Below, in pieces: positions 25,234 through 33,408 of a DNA stretch of 64,000 bases (the stretch's first letter is position 1; every line of letters starts with the position of its first letter). Under the pieces are notes generated by a model. The model saw nothing but the letters and a program-made list of their open reading frames with translations. It made no database searches and had not been told where the DNA came from. The position numbers were made by a program, and so were the translations under genes. This DNA is from Sphingomonas sp. EC-HK361 (lineage in GTDB: Bacteria > Pseudomonadota > Alphaproteobacteria > Sphingomonadales > Sphingomonadaceae). The stretch spans positions 729,459 to 793,458 of the forward strand of contig NZ_LR701493.1 of assembly GCF_902498785.1 (NCBI RefSeq), in the 5' to 3' direction.

Positions 25234-26142
25234 ATGGCTCGCTCGACCACATCGACGCCGGGACTGCCCATGCCGCGGCTGCGCGACGTGGTGGAATTAT
25301 CGAAGCCGATCACCTGGTTTCCGCCGATCTGGGCCTTCCTTTGCGGCGTTGTCTCTTCCGGCGTTCCGGTCACCGACCGGCTGCCGTTCCTGATCGCCGG
25401 CGTGGCGCTGACCGGGCCGCTGGTTTGCGGGACGAGCCAGGCGATCAACGACTGGTTCGACCGGCATGTCGATGCGATCAACGAGCCGGCGCGGCCCATC
25501 CCATCGGGCCGGATTGCGGGGCAATGGGGGCTGTGGATCGCGTGTTTCGGCACGCTGGTGTCCGCGGTCGTCGCATGGGCTACGGGGCCGTGGGTCTTTG
25601 CCGCGACCCTGCTGGGACTCGCCTGCGCCTGGGCCTATAGCGCGCCGCCGTTCCGGCTGAAGGCGAGCGGCATCTGGGGGCCGGCGGTCGTCGCGTTGAC
25701 CTATGAGGGGCTGACCTGGTTTACCGGCGCGAGCGTGATGGCGGGCGCGCTGCCCGCAACGCCAGTGCTCGTGATCCTTGCGCTCTACAGCGTCGGTGCG
25801 CACGGCATCATGACCCTCAACGATTTCAAGGCGGTGGAAGGTGATCGACAGACCGGCATCCGGTCGCTGCCCGCGGTCGTGGGGGTCGATCGCGCCGCGC
25901 GGCTGGCCTGCGTCGTGATGACGGTGCCGCAACTCGTCGTCGTCGCGCTGCTCGCATTCTGGGGGCATCATCTCGTCGCGGCGATCGTCGCGCTGCTGAT
26001 CGCGGGGCAGATTCGCGCGATGATGCGCATGCTCGGCGATCCGGTTGCGCGCGCGCCGTGGTATAACGCGGTCGGCACGTCGATGTATGTGGTCGGGATG
26101 CTCGCAAGCGCGTTCGGCCTTGGCGCGGTGTTCGGGCTGTGA
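25234..26142 (+). CDS. bchG: Bacteriochlorophyll synthase (chlorophyll a synthase family)
   Basis: Esterifies bacteriochlorophyllide a with geranylgeranyl or phytyl diphosphate; UbiA-family membrane prenyltransferase. 302 residues, about eight or nine membrane helices. KPITWFPPIWAFLCG and the Asp-rich NDWFDRHVDAINEP motif, followed by RPIPSGRI, are diagnostic. A start at 25270 (MPRLRDVVELSKP) would give a more typical N-terminal length. It overlaps the next gene by 4 bases. Confidence 0.94.
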   Translation: MARSTTSTPGLPMPRLRDVVELSKPITWFPPIWAFLCGVVSSGVPVTDRLPFLIAGVALTGPLVCGTSQAINDWFDRHVDAINEPARPIPSGRIAGQWGLWIACFGTLVSAVVAWATGPWVFAATLLGLACAWAYSAPPFRLKASGIWGPAVVALTYEGLTWFTGASVMAGALPATPVLVILALYSVGAHGIMTLNDFKAVEGDRQTGIRSLPAVVGVDRAARLACVVMTVPQLVVVALLAFWGHHLVAAIVALLIAGQIRAMMRMLGDPVARAPWYNAVGTSMYVVGMLASAFGLGAVFGL

Positions 26143-27455
26143 ACGACGCGCGGACCGGGATGGGCTGGGTCTCGATCGTCCGGCTCGGCCTCGTCCAGAG
26201 CGCGATCGGCGCGATGGTGATGCTCGCGACCTCGCTGCTCAACCGGGTGATGGTGGTCGAATATGCGCTGCCCGCCGCGCTCCCGGCGGGGCTGGTGGCG
26301 TGGCATTATGCGGTGCAGCTGTCGCGGCCAGCCTGGGGACACGGGTCGGACAAGGGCAGGCGGCGGACGCCGTGGATCGTCGGCGGCATGGGCATGCTGG
26401 CACTGGGCTCGGTGCTCGCGGTGGATACGCTGACGCTGCTCGCAGCGCGGTCATGGTCCGGCTATGCGCTGGCGATCGGGGCGTTCGCGATGATCGGGGC
26501 CGGGGTCGGCGCGGCGGGCACCTCGCTGCTCGCGCTCCTCGCCGCGAAGGTCGATCCGGCGCGGCGGCCCGCGGCGGCAGCGATTACCTGGATCATGATG
26601 ATCGCCGGGATCGTGGTGACCGCGGGGATTGCCGGCGCGCTGATCGATCCGTTTTCGCAAGGCCGGCTCGCGCTCGTCGTCGGCGGTGTCGCGCTTGCCG
26701 CGTTCCTAGTCTCGCTGCTGGCTGTCATCGGGGTCGAAGGCGTCGCCACGCCGGTTGCGGAAGCGGCGGATGCGCCGGCGCCCGACATGCGCGCGGCGCT
26801 CGTCGAGATGTGGAGCGATGCGGAGGCACGGCGTTTCACGGTCTTCGTCTTCGTCTCGATGCTCGCCTATTCGATGCAGGACATGATCCTGGAGCCCTTT
26901 GCGGGGTTGCTGTTCGGCTACACGCCCGGCCAATCGACCCAATTGTCGGGCGTTCAGCATGGCGGTGTGCTCGTCGGCATGATCCTTGTGGGGGTGGGGG
27001 CGAGCGCGTTCGGCGGACGCAGTGCTGCGGGGCTGAGACGGTGGATCTTCGCGGGTTGCGTGGGGTCGGCGGTGGCGCTGGCCGGGCTGGCGATCGGCGC
27101 GCGGATGGGCGCGGCGTGGCCGCTTGCGGCGAACATTGCGCTTCTCGGTTTTGCGAACGGCGTGTTCGCAGTAGCGGCGATCGGCGCGATGATGTCGCTC
27201 GCCGGTGCAGGCGGTGCACGGCGCGAGGGCATCCGCATGGGGGTGTGGGGCGCGGCGCAGGCGATCGCCTTCGGCCTCGGTGGACTGACCGGCGCGGCGG
27301 GGGTGGACGCCCTGCGCGTGCTGATCGGCAAGACCGATCGCGCCTTCACGCTGGTGTTCGCGGCCGAAGCGCTGCTGTTCCTCGCCGCCGCTGCGCTGGC
27401 GCTGCGCGCGACCGGACCGCGACCCGCGCCGCGCCTTGCGGAACTGGCGGCGTGA
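26139..27455 (+). CDS. PucC/Bch2-family transporter-like protein
   Basis: 438 residues with about twelve membrane segments, related to LhaA and PucC (RLGLVQSAIGAMVMLATSLLNRVM, FVSMLAYSMQDMILEPFAG). The gene between bchG and bchP in many clusters is named bch2, orf428 or pucC. Related proteins assist light-harvesting complex assembly. No LH2 genes are present here, so a role in pigment handling or LH1 assembly is more likely than a PucC role proper. It overlaps bchG and bchP by 4 bases each. Confidence 0.88.
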   Translation: MNDARTGMGWVSIVRLGLVQSAIGAMVMLATSLLNRVMVVEYALPAALPAGLVAWHYAVQLSRPAWGHGSDKGRRRTPWIVGGMGMLALGSVLAVDTLTLLAARSWSGYALAIGAFAMIGAGVGAAGTSLLALLAAKVDPARRPAAAAITWIMMIAGIVVTAGIAGALIDPFSQGRLALVVGGVALAAFLVSLLAVIGVEGVATPVAEAADAPAPDMRAALVEMWSDAEARRFTVFVFVSMLAYSMQDMILEPFAGLLFGYTPGQSTQLSGVQHGGVLVGMILVGVGASAFGGRSAAGLRRWIFAGCVGSAVALAGLAIGARMGAAWPLAANIALLGFANGVFAVAAIGAMMSLAGAGGARREGIRMGVWGAAQAIAFGLGGLTGAAGVDALRVLIGKTDRAFTLVFAAEALLFLAAAALALRATGPRPAPRLAELAA

Positions 27456-28633
27456 CGCCCGAATACGATAATGTTATCGTCGGTGGCGGTCCGGCGGGCG
27501 CGACGGCGGCAACGGACCTCGCGCGGGCGGGGCGGCGCGTGCTGCTTCTCGATCGCGGCGGGCGGACGAAGCCGTGCGGCGGCGCGATCCCGCCGCGCGC
27601 CATCGCCGATTTCGACATCCCCGATCATTTGCTCGTCGCGCGCGCAACCTCCGCGCGGATGATCGCGCCGTCCGATGCGCGGGTCGACATGCCGGTCGGC
27701 GACGGGTTCGTCGGGCTCGTCGACCGCGACACATTCGACGAATGGCTCCGCGCGCGGGCGGCGCTGGTGGGGGCCGAGCGAAGGACGGGCACGTTCCGGC
27801 GGATCGAACGCGACACCGATGGCTGCGCGCTCGTCGTCTATGCCGAGGACCGTGGCGGGGCGGAGCACCGCGTCCGCGCGCGCAGCGTGCTCGGGGCGGA
27901 CGGCGCGCGCTCGGCCGTCGCCCGCGCGGCGATCGACGGCGCCGACAATCCCAAATGCGTGACTGCCTATCACGAGATCATCCGGTCGCCGGCCAATGGC
28001 GGTGATGGCTTCGAGGCGTCACGCTGCGACGTCTATTATCAGGGCAAATTGTCACCCGATTTCTATGCCTGGGTCTTTCCCCACGGCGACACCGCCAGCA
28101 TCGGCGTCGGCAGTGCGGTCAAGGGCTTTGCCCCGCGCAGTTCCGTCGCGGCGCTGCGCGAAGCCTGCGGGCTTGCGGATTGCGAGACCGTTCGGCGGGA
28201 AGGCGCCCCGATCCCGCTCAAGCCGCTTCGCCGGTGGGACAATGGCCGCGACGTGCTGGTCGCAGGCGATGCAGCTGGCGTGGTGGCGCCTGCGTCGGGC
28301 GAGGGAATCTACTACGCGATGGCAAGCGGGCGGATCGCCGCGGAGACGCTCGATGCGTTCCTGACGACCGGCGATGCGCGGGTGCTGCGCGGTGCGCGCA
28401 AGCGCTTCCTGCGGGCGCACGGCCGGGTGTTCCGGATCCTCGGGATCATGCAGTATTTCTGGTATTCCAGCGACAAGCGGCGCGAACGCTTCGTCGCGAT
28501 GTGCGCCAACCCGGACGTCCAGGCACTGACCTGGCAGGCCTATATGCACAAGCGCCTCGTCCGCGGCCGGCCGCTCGCCCACATCCGCATCTTCTTTCAG
28601 GATTTGCGCCATCTTCTGGGTTCGGCAAGCTGA
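27452..28633 (+). CDS. bchP: Geranylgeranyl diphosphate/geranylgeranyl-bacteriochlorophyll reductase
   Basis: FAD-dependent reductase that saturates the geranylgeranyl tail to phytyl. 393 residues. It has an N-terminal dinucleotide fold VIVGGGPAGATAA, the CGGAIPPRA motif of the family, GADGARS, and the second FAD motif VLVAGDAAGVVAPASGEGIYYA. The GTG start at 27452 overlaps the previous stop (GTGA). The C-terminal FWYSSDKRRERFVAMC segment is typical of BchP. Confidence 0.94.
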   Translation: MTPEYDNVIVGGGPAGATAATDLARAGRRVLLLDRGGRTKPCGGAIPPRAIADFDIPDHLLVARATSARMIAPSDARVDMPVGDGFVGLVDRDTFDEWLRARAALVGAERRTGTFRRIERDTDGCALVVYAEDRGGAEHRVRARSVLGADGARSAVARAAIDGADNPKCVTAYHEIIRSPANGGDGFEASRCDVYYQGKLSPDFYAWVFPHGDTASIGVGSAVKGFAPRSSVAALREACGLADCETVRREGAPIPLKPLRRWDNGRDVLVAGDAAGVVAPASGEGIYYAMASGRIAAETLDAFLTTGDARVLRGARKRFLRAHGRVFRILGIMQYFWYSSDKRRERFVAMCANPDVQALTWQAYMHKRLVRGRPLAHIRIFFQDLRHLLGSAS

Positions 28634-28638
28634 AGGAT

Positions 28639-29118
28639 ATGGTCCGCCTGTTTCCGATCGTCGTGGTCGCAGCCGTCATGGTCGCGATCGTCGCGCTGGT
28701 CGGCATGACGCTTACCGAATTGGGCCCATGGTATCACGCGCTGCGCATGCCGCGCTGGGCGCCGCCCGATGCGGCCTATGGCGCGGCGTGGACCGCGATC
28801 TTCGCGCTGAACGTCCTCGGTGTCGTCACCGGCTGGCAGGCGATGGAGGGGCGGCGCGAGCAGGACTGGCTCATCGGCGTCTTCGCGCTGAACGGGTTCC
28901 TCAATATCCTGTGGAGCCTGTTGTTCTTTAGGCTCCACCGTCCCGATCTGGCGCTGTTCGAGCTTCTGGTGCTGTGGGTGTCGATCCTGGCGCTGATCCT
29001 TTTGATCTGGCGACGATCGATCGTCGGGGCCGTCCTGCTGCTGCCCTATCTCGGCTGGGTCACCTTTGCGGGTTATCTCAATATGACGATCGTCAAGCTG
29101 AACGGGCCGTTCCACTGA
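28639..29118 (+). CDS. tspO: TspO/MBR family outer-membrane tryptophan-rich sensory protein
   Basis: 159 residues with five membrane helices. PRWAPPDAAYGAAWTAIF, NGFLNILWSLLFF and the C-terminal PYLGWVTFAGYLN are signatures of TspO, a tetrapyrrole-binding protein that modulates photosynthesis gene expression in Rhodobacter. The start ATG at 28639 lies 5 bases after bchP, preceded by AAGGAT. Its place at the end of the bchG-bchP unit supports a pigment-related role. Confidence 0.93.
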   Translation: MVRLFPIVVVAAVMVAIVALVGMTLTELGPWYHALRMPRWAPPDAAYGAAWTAIFALNVLGVVTGWQAMEGRREQDWLIGVFALNGFLNILWSLLFFRLHRPDLALFELLVLWVSILALILLIWRRSIVGAVLLLPYLGWVTFAGYLNMTIVKLNGPFH

Positions 29119-29381
29119 TCGACTGGCTGTTCCGCCATGGCCACGCCGCCGATCTGGTGCTTGCGGTCATGCTGGTCGAATTCATCTGGCTGACCACGCG
29201 TGGCGGATGGCGCACGCGCGACGCGGCGCTGCGACTCCTTCCCGGGGCGTTGATGATGGTTGCGCTACGCGGCGCGTTGACCGGCGCTGCATGGCCGTGG
29301 ATCGCGGCGCCGCTGATGATGGCATTCCCCGTCCACCTCGCCGACCTCCGCCGGCGAGGGGACGCGGGCAAGGTTATTTGA
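29115..29381 (+). CDS. Small hypothetical membrane protein after tspO
   Basis: An open frame continuing from tspO encodes about 88 residues (IDWLFRHGHAADLVLAVMLV onwards) with about three hydrophobic segments. No ATG is available at the 5' end; candidates are a CTG at 29115 overlapping the tspO stop, GTG at 29157 and ATG at 29169. The sequence looks like a real membrane protein rather than noise, and it would be translationally coupled to tspO. I do not recognise a family. Its end overlaps the converging cytochrome gene by 8 bases. Confidence 0.55.
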   Translation: MIDWLFRHGHAADLVLAVMLVEFIWLTTRGGWRTRDAALRLLPGALMMVALRGALTGAAWPWIAAPLMMAFPVHLADLRRRGDAGKVI

Positions 29382-29907
29382 GCGTGCCCAGATAGGCGAT
29401 GACGTCGGCGCGCTTCTGCGGATCGCTGATCCCGGCGAAGGTCATCTTGGTGCCGGGAACCACCCGCTGCGGATTTTCCAGATACTGAAACAGCTTTTCG
29501 GGCGTCCAGGTGATGCCGCTGTTCTTGTTGGCGGGCGAATAATTGAAATCCGCGACACTGCCCGCCTTGCGTCCGACGACGCCCTGCAGATGCGGGCCGA
29601 TCTTGTTCACGGCGACGTCGTGACAGGTCTTGCACTGGATGAAGACGGTCTGGCCCTTCGTCGCGTCGCCGGTGAAGCTGGCGAGCTTGGCGCCGCTCAC
29701 CGTATCGGTGTTGTCGGCGGCCGGCGCGGGGGCCGTCGTCGTTGTGGTGGTCGTCGTCGCGGTGTTGCCCGCGGCGCTGGTGCTCGCGGTTTCGGTCGTC
29801 GTCGTGGCGGTATCGTCCGCCTTTTTGGAACACGCAGCGAGCGCGAAGGTCACGCACGCGGCGCCGATCGCCAGATGGCCGAAACGTCTCATCGGTCGGG
29901 ATTGCAT
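29374..29907 (-). CDS. Membrane-anchored (lipoprotein) class I cytochrome c
   Basis: 177 residues. The lipoprotein signal ends at LAAC (acceptor Cys26), followed by a Thr/Ala/Pro-rich flexible linker (about 27-68) and a cytochrome c2-like domain with haem site CKTCH (92-96) and axial Met155 (GTKMTF). The start at 29907 has AGGAG 7 bases upstream. Lipid-tethered cytochromes of this type can shuttle electrons from the bc1 complex to the reaction centre or to oxidases. A PpsR-type palindrome 69-86 bases upstream supports a link to phototrophy (inference). Confidence 0.9.
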   Translation of the reverse strand: MQSRPMRRFGHLAIGAACVTFALAACSKKADDTATTTTETASTSAAGNTATTTTTTTTAPAPAADNTDTVSGAKLASFTGDATKGQTVFIQCKTCHDVAVNKIGPHLQGVVGRKAGSVADFNYSPANKNSGITWTPEKLFQYLENPQRVVPGTKMTFAGISDPQKRADVIAYLGTLK

Positions 29908-29975
29908 TCTCACACTCCTCACCTGCCAGTTATCGACTCTCCCGTTCGGTTCAGTTGACACCATTCTCCGGGACT

Positions 29976-29993
29976 TGTCCAATTGCCTTGACA
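29976..29993. promoter_or_regulatory. PpsR-type palindrome upstream of the lipoprotein cytochrome c
   Basis: TGTCCAATTGCCTTGACA fits TGT-N12-ACA exactly, with one full TGACA half-site. It lies 69-86 bases upstream of the cytochrome start at 29907 and just after the stop of the triheme cytochrome gene. A -10/-35 pair is not obvious. Confidence 0.5.
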
Positions 29994-29994
29994 A

Positions 29995-31221
29995 TCATTT
30001 CGCCGCCGCCCGGCTCTTTCTCACCGGCAGCGAGGCATAATAGGCTGCGACCGCATCGATCTCGCGGTCGTTCATCCGCGCCGCGATCGCGAGCATCGGA
30101 TTGCCCGCCGGCCGCTCCTGCGCGCGGCGGTCGCGGAAGCGGTTCATACGCTGGCGCAGATACAGCGCGTGCTGACCGTCGAGACTGGGGAAGGCCTTGG
30201 CCGAGGCGCGGTTGATGTCGTGGCAATTGGCGCACGCATCCTGCCGCCGCGCGCCGAGACCGCCCGTTGCGATGCTTTCTCCCATCGCGACGAGCGCCGG
30301 GGACGGGGCGGGTCCCGAAGGGCCGGGGCGCGGCTGCGCGGTGTAGTAGCGGGCGAGCGCGTCGATCTGCGCGGGGCTGAGCTGGGTCGCGACGGGCAGC
30401 ATGAAGCCGCTGTGCCGCGCACCGGTCGCGAATTTGGTAAGCGTATCGCGGAAATAGGTCGGATCGAGCAGCGTGATGTTGGGCAGCAGCCCGCCGGGAT
30501 AGCCCGTGCCTTGCGGCCCATGGCACCGCGCGCACGTAGCCGTCACTGTCCCGCCTATCGCAAACTCGTCGAACCCGTAAGCCGGCGCCGTGTAGCGGCT
30601 GTCGAGCGGATATTCGCCCACATTGGGCATGGTGTAAGGGCGGCTCGCCGAACCGGCGACGACAGGGCCGATCGGGTCGGGCTTGGTCGCTGTCCCAGTC
30701 CGTCCGTAAGCGACGGAGACGAAGCGCTGCGGCGAAAGCTTCGGCAGCACGCGCAGGAACGAGACCACCGACCAGACTTCGTCGTCGCGGTCCTGCACCG
30801 TCCACGCCGGCATCGCGCTGTATTTGACGCCGTGCTTGACGATCCAAAACAGTTCGCGGTCGCTGAACCGCGAGAGCACTTCCGGGAAATGCTGCGGACG
30901 GGGGCGCATCGACAGGACGACGGGGTTCTGGCCGAAACCCGGCCCGGCATGGCAATGCGCGCAAGCCATGCCGTAATAGCGCGCGCCTTTCGCCGCCATC
31001 GCGGGCGTTCCGAAATCCGCCGGAACAGCGACATCGCTGGCATGATGCGCTGTCGACCGCGAAAACACCGAATGAAGAAACGACGCCCAGCCCGCGGGGT
31101 GCGGCGTCGAGGCGGAGAGATCGGCGATTCCGCTGGTAAGCACGATGACCGCGACCAGCACCGCCGCGGCGCCAGCGGCGAACAGGGGACCCAGCCATTG
31201 GCCGAGCTTCGGCGGGAACAT
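29995..31221 (-). CDS. Triheme cytochrome c family protein
   Basis: 408 residues. An N-terminal uncleaved signal anchor (about 12-31) leads to a periplasmic part with three cytochrome c domains: CAHCH (87-91), CARCH (230-234) and CANCH (330-334). The start at 31221 (MFPPKLGQWLG) places the membrane segment at the N terminus; a longer frame upstream adds only low-complexity basic sequence. The last domain resembles cytochrome c4/c553 (MNDREIDAVAAYYASL). It is probably a membrane-bound electron carrier; its partner is not visible. Same direction as the following lipoprotein cytochrome. Confidence 0.82.
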   Translation of the reverse strand: MFPPKLGQWLGPLFAAGAAAVLVAVIVLTSGIADLSASTPHPAGWASFLHSVFSRSTAHHASDVAVPADFGTPAMAAKGARYYGMACAHCHAGPGFGQNPVVLSMRPRPQHFPEVLSRFSDRELFWIVKHGVKYSAMPAWTVQDRDDEVWSVVSFLRVLPKLSPQRFVSVAYGRTGTATKPDPIGPVVAGSASRPYTMPNVGEYPLDSRYTAPAYGFDEFAIGGTVTATCARCHGPQGTGYPGGLLPNITLLDPTYFRDTLTKFATGARHSGFMLPVATQLSPAQIDALARYYTAQPRPGPSGPAPSPALVAMGESIATGGLGARRQDACANCHDINRASAKAFPSLDGQHALYLRQRMNRFRDRRAQERPAGNPMLAIAARMNDREIDAVAAYYASLPVRKSRAAAK

Positions 31222-31342
31222 CGCCGATGCTAACGGCCCTTTGCGAAAACCTGTGCCCAAGCGATGCTTCCCACATCCTGTCCCGTCGTCAGCGGGATGA
31301 CGTTTGGAAGGCGAAACGGTTCCGTCGTCGACGGGCGTGGGA

Positions 31343-31825
31343 TCAGCGCGCGGGGCGCTGGAGCACGTCACGCCGCATCGGCGCCAGCTTGGCCAGAAAC
31401 CGGTTCTGCGCGGCAAAGGCGACATGCTCGGCGCGCATCGCGGCCTGGAGATTCTCGACCAGCGCGGTCATGTCGGCGGTCTGGATGCCCATATCCTTGT
31501 GCGCATCGCGCATCGTCCGGCCGGTATAGGCGCAGCCGCCGTTCAGGATGTAGCAGAACTGCTCGTTCAGCGTGCGGCGCAGCCGGACGAGGTCCTGGTT
31601 CTTGAAGATGTCGGAGATACGCGGATCGGCGAGGTTACGGGTCACCATGCCCTCCACGATCCGCGCCACGCCCTCGCGCTCGCGGAAGGCGCGCCACATG
31701 CTGTCGCCCGTGAACGGGGTCGCGCCGGCATTGGCGTTGCTTTGGGTGTAGGGATCGACCGGGTCCTCCCCGGCGGGAACGGCCTGTGCGGCGAGGATAG
31801 GTGCGAGCAGGAGGACGGCGATCAT
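31343..31825 (-). CDS. Exported group 1 truncated hemoglobin
   Basis: 160 residues. A hydrophobic signal-like N terminus (MIAVLLLAPILAAQAVPA) precedes a truncated globin domain: FKNQDLVRLRRTLNEQFCYILNGGCAYTG-like helix region and proximal His109 in MRDAHKDMGI. Most truncated hemoglobins are cytoplasmic, so export is unusual. Cysteines at 91 and 98 could form a disulphide in the periplasm. The start overlaps the stop of the DUF3034 gene (TGATG), so the two are cotranscribed. Confidence 0.85.
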   Translation of the reverse strand: MIAVLLLAPILAAQAVPAGEDPVDPYTQSNANAGATPFTGDSMWRAFREREGVARIVEGMVTRNLADPRISDIFKNQDLVRLRRTLNEQFCYILNGGCAYTGRTMRDAHKDMGIQTADMTALVENLQAAMRAEHVAFAAQNRFLAKLAPMRRDVLQRPAR

Positions 31826-32703
31826 CAGAAACTCCCCTGGATCGAGGCGAAAAGCCCGTTCTGACGCTTGAACGTCGCGATGCTGCCAAGCGCTGTGTAG
31901 GCGGCTGTCACCGCTACGCGGCGCCCGACCGCCCAGGCTGCGAAAAGATCGTAGCTGTCGTCTTCCTTCGCGAAGCCGAGATTGTCGGGCTTCGTGCGAT
32001 ATTCCCCGCCGACGAGCAATTTGCGGGTGACGAGCATGCCCGCCGAGCCTTCGAACTGCGCCGCGCGGTTCGCCTGTCTGTCGCCGCCGAAGCCGAGCAG
32101 CCCGAACTGGTTGGCTTTCGTGAACCGCACCGTCGCGTCGAGCACGATGCTCCGCGAGAGAATCACCTTCGTCGCCGACGCGTAGAAATCCGTGCCGCGG
32201 CTTTCCTTGCCGCCGACCGCATGGATGATCGTCGCCTTGTCCGCGCGCTTGTGCTGCACGCCGATCGCGATCTGCGGCAGGATGCTGTCCTGATCCCACA
32301 CCGCATCACCAAGAACGCGGACCTTCGCCCCGAAGACGTCCTGCGCGAAGGTGAAGCCGCGACCCAGCCCGAGCGCCGCACCCGCCGAGCGCGTGTCGAA
32401 GCTCTGGTGCGCATAGGTAAGCTCTACCCGGTCGCGCCAGCCGATCGCCGCGCCATAGCTCGTCAGGTCGAAATCGGGCAGCGCGACATAGGTGGCGTGG
32501 GCGCTGCCGCCGATGCCGTCCTCGGTTTCGTTGCCGCCGATCACCGCCCAGCTCGCAAGCCCGCCGCCGGCCGCGCCCTCGACGCTCGACACGCCGCCGG
32601 TGAGCAGCAGCTTCCCGCCATCGCGGCGTTCGCGTGCCGCAGCGGGCGTCGCGAGGACGGACAGCGCGGCGGCGGCGGGCAATAGCCTTGCAAGGGGAAT
32701 CAT
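31825..32703 (-). CDS. DUF3034 family outer-membrane beta-barrel-like protein
   Basis: 292 residues with a cleavable signal peptide (about 1-24, ending TPAAA). The mature part has alternating beta-strand character and an aromatic C terminus ending in Phe (GLFASIQGSF), as in outer-membrane barrels. GVSSVEGAAGGGLASWAVIGG is typical of DUF3034, for which no function is established. The start at 32703 follows AAAGGCGG; 32724 is an alternative. It is divergent from the cupredoxin gene across 105 bases and forms an operon with the truncated hemoglobin. Confidence 0.8.
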   Translation of the reverse strand: MIPLARLLPAAAALSVLATPAAARERRDGGKLLLTGGVSSVEGAAGGGLASWAVIGGNETEDGIGGSAHATYVALPDFDLTSYGAAIGWRDRVELTYAHQSFDTRSAGAALGLGRGFTFAQDVFGAKVRVLGDAVWDQDSILPQIAIGVQHKRADKATIIHAVGGKESRGTDFYASATKVILSRSIVLDATVRFTKANQFGLLGFGGDRQANRAAQFEGSAGMLVTRKLLVGGEYRTKPDNLGFAKEDDSYDLFAAWAVGRRVAVTAAYTALGSIATFKRQNGLFASIQGSF

Positions 32704-32808
32704 TGTGGCCGCCTTTGAAAACACAGGCCTCGATTTGATCCATTATGGTTGAAATCGCCTTAACGCGGCTTTTACCGGTTGGAAGTTGCTGCGCTGTACG
32801 AGCGGCTT

Positions 32809-33408
32809 ATGCGCGCCATCCTTTTCGCAGCCCTTGCCATTCTGTGCCCGACGTTCGGCGCTTCGGTGGCGCGCGCCTCGCCAGTAACGGTTGTCGTGAC
32901 GGGCAGCGACGGGAAGCCGCTGGCGAATGCGGTCGTCACCGTCGAAGTGGCGGGCGTCCCCGCGCCTGCGCCGCGCGGTACCTATGTGATGGCACAGCAA
33001 AGGATCGCGTTCGACCCCCATATCATCGTCGTGCCGGTGGGGGCGACGGTCAGCTTTCCCAATCGGGACAAGGTGCGCCATCACGTCTATTCCTTTTCCG
33101 CGCCGAAGAAGTTCGATCTGAAACTCTATGGCCGTGACGAGACGAAGACGGTGACCTTCGACAAGCCGGGCGCCGTCGCGCTCGGGTGCAACATCCATGA
33201 TTCGATGAGCGGGTTCGTCTTCGTGACCGCGACGCCCTTTGCCGCGATTTCCGACGCATCGGGCCGGGTGACGATCAACGGTGTGCCCGCCGGGAAAGCG
33301 ACGCTCAGCGTCTGGCATCCGTCGATCCGCGCGGCACGCAACATCCTGTCGCAGCCCGTCGCCGTGGCTGCGTCGGGGCTGAGCACGGCGGTCAACATCC
33401 GACGATGA
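32809..33408 (+). CDS. Cupredoxin-like periplasmic protein (methylamine-utilisation-protein-like)
   Basis: 199 residues with a signal peptide (about 1-23). The plastocyanin-like fold has type 1 copper ligand candidates His91/92 (RHHVYSF), Cys127, His130 and Met133 (CNIHDSM). It is often annotated as a methylamine utilisation protein, but no methylamine dehydrogenase genes are here. The ATG at 32809 begins the signal peptide; the frame opens earlier without a better start. The stop overlaps the start of the GGDEF-EAL gene (ATGA). It may be a small redox or copper-sensing partner of that protein (inference). Confidence 0.82.
   Translation: MRAILFAALAILCPTFGASVARASPVTVVVTGSDGKPLANAVVTVEVAGVPAPAPRGTYVMAQQRIAFDPHIIVVPVGATVSFPNRDKVRHHVYSFSAPKKFDLKLYGRDETKTVTFDKPGAVALGCNIHDSMSGFVFVTATPFAAISDASGRVTINGVPAGKATLSVWHPSIRAARNILSQPVAVAASGLSTAVNIRR

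Noticed and set aside
31264-31342. Short inverted motif CGTCAGCGGGATGACG in the gap before the truncated hemoglobin gene's end
   Set aside because: The arms are short and imperfect and no second copy was found in the window.
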